A stretch of DNA of 6,924 nt, from assembly GCA_028717025.1 (NCBI GenBank), contig JAQUOR010000089.1, forward strand, positions 1-6,924. Direction: 5' to 3'. Positions 1 to 4,171 of the stretch are shown here, in pieces. Both the position numbers and the translations under genes were made by a program. Every line of letters starts with the position of its first letter. The stretch's first letter is position 1. The stretch comes from Candidatus Omnitrophota bacterium. GTDB taxonomy: Bacteria; Omnitrophota; Gorgyraeia; Duberdicusellales; 4484-171. The notes beneath the pieces are model-generated. The model was not told the origin of the DNA, did no database searches, and saw nothing but the letters and a program-made list of their open reading frames with translations.

Positions 1-1
1 G

Positions 2-748
2 TTCGACCAGGCAAAAAAAACATGGGAGGACTTTTTAACAAAATTCCCTAAATCTCAATATGCCGCATCAGTAGCGCTGCACCTGGGAGGTTTGTACGAA
101 AAAGAAGAAAATTATCTTGAAGCCGAAAAATACTATACCAAAGTCATCACTGAATACGGAGAAACCCTCTGGACCAAAGAAGCAACCGTTTCGCTTGGAC
201 ACCTTTATTGGCGCCAGGGAAACCTTAAAAAAGCAGAGGAACACTTCAAAAAGGTTGCCGCCAGCGATGAGCCGATCGCGCTAAAGACAAAATTATACCT
301 GGCAAAAGTGCACATCCAGAAAGGAGAGACGGATGCCGCGCTTAAGCTCTACGATGAGCTCATCAATTCATCCTCGTCTATTGCAAAAATTGCAGTATTG
401 GAAAAAGCTTTTCTCCTTCAAGACGGCAAAAATTATGAAGCAGCAGTCTCACTTTTTAGAAAAACAATCCGCGATGGCGTTGATTCTCCTAAGATTCGCC
501 TTAGCCTTGGAGCCTGTCTTGAAAAGCTCAACCGCAACAACGAAGCACTTGATGAATATCTCGCGCTTATCTATTCATTCAGTGATACTGCCTACCGGGC
601 AAAAGCATATTTCCGCATCGCGCGACTTTATGAGAAAAAACGGGACGTTGAAGCTGCTAAAGAAATTTACAAAAAGATTATAGCCTTAAACATCGAAGAA
701 GGAAAAATAGCCCGGGCGCGACTTGAGCGACTGAAAACGAAGAGATAG
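2..748 (+). CDS. TPR-repeat protein, 5' end outside window
   Basis: This frame is open from the window edge to a TAG stop, so only the last 248 residues are visible. A TTG near 92 is internal, because the TPR pattern runs unbroken through it. At least six degenerate tetratricopeptide repeats follow one another, each with a G/A-x-x-L/A-Y first helix and an A-x-x-x-Y/F second helix. Examples are GGLYEKEENYLEAEKYY, LGHLYWRQGNLKKAEEHF and RIARLYEKKRDVEAAKEIYK. TPR arrays are protein-binding scaffolds with no catalytic residues. Its position before exbB/exbD/tonB-like genes recalls the YbgF/CpoB TPR proteins of Tol-Pal clusters, or the TPR partners of TonB systems. That link is inference from context. 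The N-terminus, and so any signal peptide, lies upstream. The gene ends in a Lys/Arg-rich tail, and a 181-nt stem-loop-rich gap separates it from exbB. Confidence 0.85.
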   Translation, partial: FDQAKKTWEDFLTKFPKSQYAASVALHLGGLYEKEENYLEAEKYYTKVITEYGETLWTKEATVSLGHLYWRQGNLKKAEEHFKKVAASDEPIALKTKLYLAKVHIQKGETDAALKLYDELINSSSSIAKIAVLEKAFLLQDGKNYEAAVSLFRKTIRDGVDSPKIRLSLGACLEKLNRNNEALDEYLALIYSFSDTAYRAKAYFRIARLYEKKRDVEAAKEIYKKIIALNIEEGKIARARLERLKTKR

Positions 749-788
749 GGGTGCAGGCTATTCTCCCTTGCCTGATCGCACGCGCAGG

Positions 789-820
789 CTTCGGGATTAA
801 ATTTCCCGACTTATGTCGGG
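789..820. repeat. Upstream copy of a 32-nt hairpin repeat
   Basis: This stretch aligns without gaps to 881-912 at 26 of 32 positions. The shared core is C-G-G-G-[AG]-TTAAATTT-[CT]-CCGAC-N-TA-N-GTCGG. Within it, CCCGAC and GTCGGG form a 6-bp stem around a TTAT loop (805-820). The two copies start 92 nt apart, so a hairpin-forming element has been duplicated, or inserted twice, in this spacer. Confidence 0.75.
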
Positions 821-845
821 TCATTGCCCCCTGGCACCTATATAT

Positions 846-875
846 CCGGAAAATTTCTCATGGAAATTTTCCCGG
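846..875. repeat. Imperfect inverted repeat in exbB leader
   Basis: CCGGAAAATTT (846-856) pairs with AAATTTTCCCGG (864-875) around a 7-nt loop, with a single bulged base. It shares the GGAAAATTT motif with the neighbouring palindrome at 889-920 but lacks the CCGAC/GTCGG core. In RNA it would form a stable stem between the two related hairpins. There is no T-run after it, so it is probably not an intrinsic terminator. Confidence 0.65.
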
Positions 876-888
876 AAGTGCTGCGGGG

Positions 889-920
889 TTAAATTTTCCG
901 ACGTACGTCGGAAAATTTAA
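889..920. repeat. 32-bp perfect palindrome abutting exbB RBS
   Basis: The half-site TTAAATTTTCCGACGT (889-904) is followed directly by its exact reverse complement (905-920), giving 16 bp of symmetry with no loop. The last two bases (AA) are the first two bases of the exbB Shine-Dalgarno AAGGAGG (919-925). An RNA hairpin here would stack against the ribosome binding site. As DNA it could be a dimeric-protein operator or a mobile repeat (REP/MITE-like). Its partial copy at 789-820 favours a dispersed repeat. Confidence 0.85.
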
Positions 921-925
921 GGAGG
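919..925 (+). promoter_or_regulatory. Shine-Dalgarno of exbB
   Basis: AAGGAGG is a full anti-16S match ending 4 nt before ATG 930, which is slightly closer than usual. It fixes the exbB start. Its first two bases belong to the 32-bp palindrome, so local structure could modulate translation (inference). Confidence 0.8.
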
Positions 926-929
926 ATAT

Positions 930-1562
930 ATGTGGCAATTAATCGTTAAAGGCGGATGGATCATGCTCCCGATTTTCTTATGTTCCATTTTTGCATTTGC
1001 AATAATGCTCGAGCGGCTGGTCTTCTATGGCAGCATAAAATTCGATGCCACAACGTTACTCTCTCAGATCATGGAGTCAATCAGGAAAAATAAAATAACG
1101 GAAGCTATCGAAATATGTGAAAAAAACCAATTTTACATCACTAACATTTTGAAAGTCGGCCTCCTGCATTGCGAAGACTCAAAAGAGACGATCAAGGAAT
1201 CCATGGAAAACGCATCGCTTTATGAAATCCCAAAACTGGAGAAAAATCTGCACTTTTTAAGCACTATTGCCCATAGCGCTCCGCTTTTGGGGCTCCTTGG
1301 AACGGCAACGGGCCTTGCGCAGTGTTTTTACGCTCTTGAGAAAAAAACTTTAAGCAGCGGGTTAGTGAATCCTTCCGATCTGTCGGCGGGTATATGGGCA
1401 GCGTTAATCACTACCGTTGCAGGCCTTTGCGTTGCCATACCAACATATATCGCATATAATTATTTTGTGCACACGGTAAGTCTTTCGATCCTCGAAGCAG
1501 AACGTGCCGCAGGGGAATTATTAGAGCTGCTTTCTCAAAAGAAATATCGCAGTGAAATCTAG
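930..1562 (+). CDS. exbB: MotA/TolQ/ExbB-family motor channel subunit
   Basis: This 210-aa inner-membrane protein would be the channel-forming stator of a TonB- or Tol-type motor that drives a periplasm-spanning rod with the proton gradient. The N-terminus MWQLIVKGGWIMLPIF and TM1 (about 11-33) are typical of the family. A cytoplasmic helical region with EAIEICEKN (58-66) follows. TM2 carries APLLGLLGT (117-125) and TM3 carries GIWAALITTVAGLCVAIP (154-171) then YNYF. Thr125 and Thr162 correspond to the pore threonines Thr148 and Thr181 of E. coli ExbB. The position of the conserved Glu176 (GIxEAL) is Ala157 here (codon GCA, 1398-1400), which is unusual. The start follows a full Shine-Dalgarno. 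exbD follows after 23 nt, consistent with an operon. It could equally be called TolQ; sequence alone does not separate the two. Confidence 0.92.
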   Translation: MWQLIVKGGWIMLPIFLCSIFAFAIMLERLVFYGSIKFDATTLLSQIMESIRKNKITEAIEICEKNQFYITNILKVGLLHCEDSKETIKESMENASLYEIPKLEKNLHFLSTIAHSAPLLGLLGTATGLAQCFYALEKKTLSSGLVNPSDLSAGIWAALITTVAGLCVAIPTYIAYNYFVHTVSLSILEAERAAGELLELLSQKKYRSEI

Positions 1563-1585
1563 CGATACTCCCGTAGAGAAGAAAG

Positions 1586-1981
1586 ATGAGATTTAAAAAA
1601 ACATTAACTCAGGAAACCGGCCTGCGGCAATTCGATATTGCGCCTTTTATCAATGTGGTATTCTTACTTCTTATATTTTTTATACTCACTTCAAATTTTA
1701 TATCTGTCCCCGGGATGAATCTTAAGCTGCCCAGGACAATAACCTCGGAAATTTTCAACGCCAAAACCCTGACGATCGTTATTTCAAACGAAAATATCAT
1801 GTATGTCGAAGGTAAACCTCTGGCCGTAAAAGACATGCAAAATTACATACAAAAAGGCAACTACCGGTCTGTTTTCCTAAAAGCCGACAGAAACACTGAC
1901 CTTGGTTCTTTGGTCAAAATATGGGATATATGTAAAAACCTGGGAATAGAAAAAATCGGTATTGCTACCACTCATGAATAA
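1586..1981 (+). CDS. exbD: ExbD/TolR-family motor subunit
   Basis: This 131-aa single-pass inner-membrane protein would sit inside the ExbB pentamer and couple proton flow to motion of the TonB-like partner. A short cytoplasmic arm (1-16) leads into the TM helix FDIAPFINVVFLLLIFFILT (16-35). A periplasmic domain follows, opening with VPGMNLKLPRTITSE, as is usual in ExbD, and ending in a typical alpha/beta fold with KADRNTDLGSLVKIWD and GIEKIGIAT. Family members normally have P-L-I-D-V at the TM start, and that Asp (ExbD D25, TolR D23) is essential in E. coli. Here the residue is Asn23 (codon AAT, 1652-1654). Asp17 at the membrane edge is the only nearby acid. The start has a purine-rich but weak ribosome site (AGAGAAGAAAG). 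The next gene begins 26 nt downstream. Confidence 0.92.
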   Translation: MRFKKTLTQETGLRQFDIAPFINVVFLLLIFFILTSNFISVPGMNLKLPRTITSEIFNAKTLTIVISNENIMYVEGKPLAVKDMQNYIQKGNYRSVFLKADRNTDLGSLVKIWDICKNLGIEKIGIATTHE

Positions 1982-2007
1982 CGATACCGCACCCTAACGC
2001 TGCAATT

Positions 2008-2616
2008 ATGGAATTTTCGAAAAACGCGTTACCACTGCTATTCTTTTTGAAAAAAACAAGCCTCCTTGTTTTTGCAGTCATCGTGTCAGTCGTGATCCAC
2101 CTTCTTTTTATTTCTTCGTTCTCCATTTACGTCAAGAGTAAAAGTACTCCTGTTATTTACTCCTGGCTCGATATTATTGACAATAATGAGCTTTTTCTTA
2201 GTGACAGAAAAAATATCGTACAAAACGATTCGTTTCTTTTAGCAGAAAACCCTTCCAAAAAATATTTTTCTTCAACTCTGCCTGATGACGATTCATATCT
2301 CCTGAAGGATAAACGACATAAAGAAATCGTGCCAAATCCGTATGTTCCTCAAACGATACACGAAAAAATGGTTTTAAAAGAAAACACCGAATATGTTTAT
2401 ATTTGGGAAAAACAATCTTTCTTTGGTTCAGAAAAAAACGAAATTATTCCTTATAAAATGTTTGTATCCCCGTACGGAAAGACCATCGTTTCGTTCCCCG
2501 AAAAATTATCGTCGGATACACAAGAAACTATCCTTTTGCAGGAATACATCAGGGAGGCATCTTTCTTTCTGGGTGACAAATTTTACTGGACAAAACTAAA
2601 GGGGGTAGTAAAATAA
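2008..2616 (+). CDS. Divergent TonB/TolA-like energy transducer
   Basis: This 202-aa protein has one N-terminal TM helix (about 17-39), consistent with a rod anchored in the inner membrane. The TM contains S27-V-V-I-H31. That matches the SxxxH spacing of TonB (Ser16/His20) and TolA, the motif needed to engage ExbB/ExbD. The periplasmic middle (40-130) is charged and low in complexity but lacks the Pro-Glu/Pro-Lys spacer of classic TonB. The C-terminal part (about 148-190) has YKMFVSPYGKTIVSFPE, then SSDTQETILLQEYIREASF. This resembles the G-x-(V/I)-x-x-V strand and following helix of a TonB C-terminal domain, but weakly. The position straight after exbD supports the role. The first in-frame ATG after a stop was chosen as start; no good ribosome site is visible, so translation may be coupled to exbD. 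Confidence 0.7.
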   Translation: MEFSKNALPLLFFLKKTSLLVFAVIVSVVIHLLFISSFSIYVKSKSTPVIYSWLDIIDNNELFLSDRKNIVQNDSFLLAENPSKKYFSSTLPDDDSYLLKDKRHKEIVPNPYVPQTIHEKMVLKENTEYVYIWEKQSFFGSEKNEIIPYKMFVSPYGKTIVSFPEKLSSDTQETILLQEYIREASFFLGDKFYWTKLKGVVK

Positions 2617-2618
2617 AA

Positions 2619-2840
2619 ATGAAGTTGGAGCTAACATTCTTTATAGGTGTTTTGTTAGCTTTTTTTGTTTTAATAATTTTGTGTATTGATTTTCTCAGGG
2701 AACGCAGCATTATTAATGTTGTAAAAAAAATACGCCGTGAGCGAAAAACATGCGAAGTGTGCGCATCGGTATACTTTTTTTCTGTAACCGCAAAATATTG
2801 GCGTTGTCCCTTATGCGGAAGTATGAATAAAGAAAAATGA
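2619..2840 (+). CDS. Small membrane protein with zinc ribbon
   Basis: This 73-aa protein belongs to no family I can name. Residues 5-25 form one hydrophobic TM helix. A basic stretch (about 27-43, RERS...KKIRRERK) suggests that the C-terminus is cytoplasmic by the positive-inside rule. The tail carries two CxxC pairs, Cys45/Cys48 (CEVC) and Cys63/Cys66 (CPLC), spaced like a rubredoxin-type zinc ribbon. The ATG lies 2 nt after the tonB-like stop, with GGGGGT (2601-2606) upstream as a possible ribosome site. It overlaps the following wHTH gene by 4 nt. A membrane-tethered zinc ribbon between a motor operon and a DNA-binding-type protein could serve assembly or signalling, but no function can be assigned. 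Confidence 0.75.
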   Translation: MKLELTFFIGVLLAFFVLIILCIDFLRERSIINVVKKIRRERKTCEVCASVYFFSVTAKYWRCPLCGSMNKEK

Positions 2841-3034
2841 TTACTGAAATAGGCATAGTTGCGGGCGAAATCTGGCATTTCCTGGATAAACATGGGGAGG
2901 TTACGTTTGCCCAATTGGCCAAGGGTATTGAAAAGCCGCAGAATGTGATACTGATGAGTTTAGGATGGCTCGCGCGTGAAGGGCATGTTTTAGTGCGCTT
3001 CGAAAATAACGATTACATCATCGACTTGCGATGA
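2837..3034 (+). CDS. Short winged helix-turn-helix protein (DUF2582-like)
   Basis: This 65-aa protein resembles the small stand-alone winged-helix family PF10771 (formerly DUF2582). Recognisable parts are the opening ITEIGIVAGEIWHFL, the helix-turn-helix VTFAQLAKGIEKPQNVILMSLGWLAREG (about 22-49), and a wing strand with VLVRFENNDYIIDL. The LGWLAREG segment is especially characteristic. The role is presumed to be DNA binding or protein interaction; members are poorly characterised. Its ATG overlaps the preceding stop (ATGA), so the two are probably translationally coupled, and it ends the energiser operon. No effector domain is present. Family assignment is from memory of the motif, not a search. 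Confidence 0.75.
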   Translation: MITEIGIVAGEIWHFLDKHGEVTFAQLAKGIEKPQNVILMSLGWLAREGHVLVRFENNDYIIDLR

Positions 3035-3146
3035 AGCCCGATGGATTTTAGCGCCTGTCGTCTCATTATATCGGTTATATAGAGATGCCACAATAACAAA
3101 AAATGGTTATATCTGTGTCGTAACTTAAATAAAAGTGAGGTCTAAA
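3035..3146 (+). promoter_or_regulatory. Leader of the pilin-like gene, with tandem GGTTATAT
   Basis: This 112-nt AT-rich spacer contains GGTTATAT twice (3073-3080 and 3105-3112). The copies are 32 bp apart, about three helical turns, and so lie on the same face of the DNA. This could be a regulator site or chance. No convincing -35/-10 pair or terminator was found. The ribosome site AGTGAGG (3134-3140) belongs to the downstream gene. Confidence 0.3.
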
Positions 3147-3485
3147 ATGAAAAAAGCAGTAGTTTTAATAATTATTCTGGGCGTCACTCTGGTACTTGCT
3201 GCTCTCGCGATGCTTGCGTTATATATCATGACCAATGAAGCTCGTATTGCGGAACACAAAATACGCAGAACGCGTGCATTTTATGCTGCGCAAGGCGGTA
3301 TTATACATGCAATAGAACGTTTACGCAGAGAAGGGACTACTGCCACCAATCAGACCGCGATAGCAGGAAATACTACTGATGTTACTGTCGGTACCGCTCC
3401 TGCAGGCAATGTTGACCTTACCATTACAAATACTCCCGGGGGCAATCCGTCTGATTTAACGGTAAATGCTTCCGTAAACTATTGA
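3147..3485 (+). CDS. PilX-like type IV pilus minor pilin-type protein
   Basis: This 112-aa protein opens with MKK and a hydrophobic helix (about 4-27: AVVLIIILGVTLVLAALAML). An amphipathic segment follows, R-I-A-E-H-K-I-R-R-T-R-A-F-Y-A-A-Q-G-G. This matches the N-terminal signature of PilX-type pilus assembly proteins (RtxAFYAAEAG), with Gln replacing the usual Glu. The remainder (from about 64) is short, rich in Thr, Asn and Gly, and ends in beta-like VDLTITNTP and LTVNASVNY. It would sit in the inner membrane or in a pilus/secretion pseudopilus tip. ATG 3147 was chosen over in-frame GTG 3135 because GAGG (3137-3140) sits 6 nt before it. No other pilus gene is in the window. It is shorter than typical PilX proteins, and whether it is truncated cannot be judged. 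Confidence 0.75.
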   Translation: MKKAVVLIIILGVTLVLAALAMLALYIMTNEARIAEHKIRRTRAFYAAQGGIIHAIERLRREGTTATNQTAIAGNTTDVTVGTAPAGNVDLTITNTPGGNPSDLTVNASVNY

Positions 3486-3507
3486 TACGCTCAGTCTTTC
3501 GCCTGCC

Positions 3508-3533
3508 TTGACAAAAATCTATTTATTTGTCAA
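3508..3533. other. Inverted repeat after pilin-like gene
   Basis: TTGACAAA (3508-3515) and TTTGTCAA (3526-3533) form an 8-bp AT-rich stem with a 10-nt loop, 23 nt after the pilin-like stop. It is in the right place for a terminator but has no T-run and low GC. The left arm also contains a consensus-like TTGACA, with CAAAAT 17 nt later (3531-3536), so a weak promoter is an alternative reading. Confidence 0.3.
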
Positions 3534-3695
3534 AATAGCATTCCTATAACTTATCCTAATATCCTTATTTATTATAGGCAGCACGTCACACGAACACTTC
3601 TTTTGATTCTTCTTTCTTGTGACATATACGAGTGCATCTGGTACTTCGGCTGGATAGCCTTAAGTGCCGATTAAAAGCAAGGAGACGAGCAAGGC

Positions 3696-3711
3696 GAGCG
3701 AAATGACGACG
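3696..3711 (+). repeat. 16-nt direct repeat, copy 1
   Basis: GAGCGAAATGACGACG recurs at 3893-3908 with one mismatch (GAGCGTAATGACGACG). The copies are 197 nt apart and bracket the GC-rich middle of the noncoding region. They could mark the ends of one element or be parts of a family of dispersed repeats. Confidence 0.55.
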
Positions 3712-3852
3712 CGGGCGAATACGTGAGCCAACGGGATCCTTTTCTGTTTTCTTTTTGCTTCTTTAGAATCTCTTCAGGGTGACAGTAAGTCGAGGGTAGC
3801 TCCTGTGAAATTCTTCGAGACTTACGTCATAAGGGGCAGCGCCCCATTTGAG

Positions 3853-3872
3853 CCTGCCTGCCGGTAGGCAGG
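3853..3872. repeat. 20-bp near-perfect palindrome
   Basis: CCTGCCTGCCGGTAGGCAGG is self-complementary except for one G/T pair, which would be a G-U wobble in RNA. It follows the hairpin at 3833-3845. I associate CCTGCC...GGCAGG palindromes with dispersed repeats in candidate-phylum genomes; that is memory, not a search. Confidence 0.65.
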
Positions 3873-3892
3873 GAGGAATGAAGCGAGTACTC

Positions 3893-3908
3893 GAGCGTAA
3901 TGACGACG
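3893..3908 (+). repeat. 16-nt direct repeat, copy 2
   Basis: This is the second copy of the motif at 3696-3711, with 15 of 16 bases identical. Its last base is the first base of the tRNA-like 5' fragment, so the repeat end and the tRNA fragment are directly joined. Confidence 0.55.
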
Positions 3909-3929
3909 GGCCGGTAGTTCAGCTGGGAG
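3908..3929 (+). pseudogene. Duplicated 5' end of the tRNA-Ala gene
   Basis: These 22 nt are identical to 4039-4060, the first 22 nt of tRNA-Ala: acceptor 5' strand, positions 8 and 9, D-stem 5' strand and D-loop. The identity stops abruptly after GGGAG. From there the sequence becomes a stem-loop (CTTAAGGC-GTTA-GCCTTAAG, 3938-3957) instead of completing the D-stem, so this copy cannot fold as a tRNA. Sequence from about 3970 (GATTGCCTCCATTGC) loosely resembles the tRNA anticodon arm (about 12 of 19 positions). The remnant may therefore be a full, decayed tRNA copy with a hairpin inserted, but that extension is weak. Confidence 0.65.
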
Positions 3930-3937
3930 CCAATCGG

Positions 3938-3957
3938 CTTAAGGCGTTAGCCTTAAG
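3938..3957. repeat. Stem-loop joined to the tRNA fragment
   Basis: CTTAAGGC (3938-3945) and GCCTTAAG (3950-3957) form a perfect 8-bp stem with a GTTA loop. A longer alternative pairing joins CAATC...CTTAAG on the left with CTTAAG...GATTG on the right, reaching to about 3974. An inverted relative lies at 3657-3672: reverse-complemented, it matches 3932-3945 exactly apart from a 2-nt insertion. This indicates a repeated element. Confidence 0.65.
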
Positions 3958-3988
3958 ATTCTTAAGACTGATTGCCTCCATTGCTAAG

Positions 3989-4020
3989 TTGACAGATTGA
4001 AACTTTTGCACGAGCACAAT
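3989..4020 (+). promoter_or_regulatory. Possible tRNA-Ala promoter
   Basis: A consensus TTGACA (3989-3994) and a CACAAT hexamer (4015-4020) precede the tRNA by 18 nt. The 20-nt spacer is longer than the usual 17, and the -10 matches TATAAT at 4 of 6 positions. It is plausible by position only. Confidence 0.25.
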
Positions 4021-4038
4021 AGGTTTTATCCGTATATA

Positions 4039-4114
4039 GGGCCGGTAGTTCAGCTGGGAGAACGCCTCGTTCGCAACGAGGAGGTCAGGAGTTCAAATCT
4101 CCTCCGGTCCACCA
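4039..4114 (+). tRNA. tRNA-Ala (anticodon CGC)
   Basis: This 76-nt gene folds as a complete cloverleaf. The acceptor stem is GGGCCGG with CCGGTCC, including the G3-U70 wobble that is the identity element for alanyl-tRNA synthetase. The D-stem is GTTC/GAAC. The anticodon stem is CCTCG/CGAGG with loop TTCGCAA, and the anticodon CGC (4072-4074) reads GCG (Ala). The T-stem is AGGAG/CTCCT with loop TTCAAAT. Discriminator A73 and the 3' CCA (4112-4114) are encoded. All stems are fully paired, so it looks functional. Its first 22 nt are duplicated upstream at 3908-3929. Confidence 0.95.
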
Positions 4115-4171
4115 TACACACGCATCCGGAGAGCTTTTCAAGGCTTGCGGAAACGCCACACGGTATCGCAG

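Larger units (their letters stand above)
749..929. other. Stem-loop-rich gap between TPR gene and exbB
   Basis: I see no credible gene in this 181-nt spacer. It contains a weak 5-bp hairpin (CAGGC 754-758 with GCCTG 770-774), which has no T-run and so is not a convincing terminator. Next come the hairpin CCCGAC-TTAT-GTCGGG (805-820), an imperfect hairpin (846-875), and a 32-bp perfect palindrome (889-920) that touches the exbB ribosome binding site. A short open frame from 751 to 942 is produced by these repeats and shows no protein-like composition. I could not identify a promoter. Confidence 0.8.
3486..4038. other. Repeat-rich noncoding region upstream of tRNA-Ala
   Basis: I find no credible gene in about 550 nt. 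The left part (3486-3640) is AT-rich with weak inverted repeats: 3508-3515/3526-3533, 3543-3549/3572-3578 and 3585-3590/3618-3623. The middle (3640-3910) is GC-richer and shows short direct and inverted repeats, the hairpin GGGGC-AGC-GCCCC (3833-3845) and a 20-bp near-palindrome (3853-3872). The right end holds a copy of the tRNA 5' end with an attached stem-loop (3908-3957) and a possible tRNA promoter. The composition suggests accumulated dispersed repeats rather than a gene. Confidence 0.75.

Noticed and set aside
833..850. Sigma-54-like promoter starting TGGCAC
   Set aside because: The -24 half is good, but the -12 half reads TATC instead of TTGC, so the invariant GC is missing.
751..942. 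63-aa open frame in the spacer before exbB
   Set aside because: It is built from the palindromic repeats (FPTYVGKF-like peptide arises from the hairpin core), overlaps the exbB start and shows no domain-like pattern.
2549..2914. 121-aa open frame on the minus strand
   Set aside because: It lies opposite the zinc-ribbon and wHTH genes, which have clear motifs and tight operon spacing; it is a shadow frame.
3486..4038. CRISPR array
   Set aside because: The repeats are few, short and irregularly spaced; there is no regular repeat-spacer unit.
3908..4060. attL/attR pair of an integrated element
   Set aside because: The repeats are only 131 nt apart, copy the tRNA 5' rather than 3' end, and enclose no integrase or other gene.
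4145..4171. TTG start extending the MEMO1-AMMECR1 fusion by nine residues
   Set aside because: GGAG (4128-4131) is 13 nt away and TTG is a poor start. ATG 4172 gives a cleaner signal-peptide-like N-terminus. Not fully excluded.
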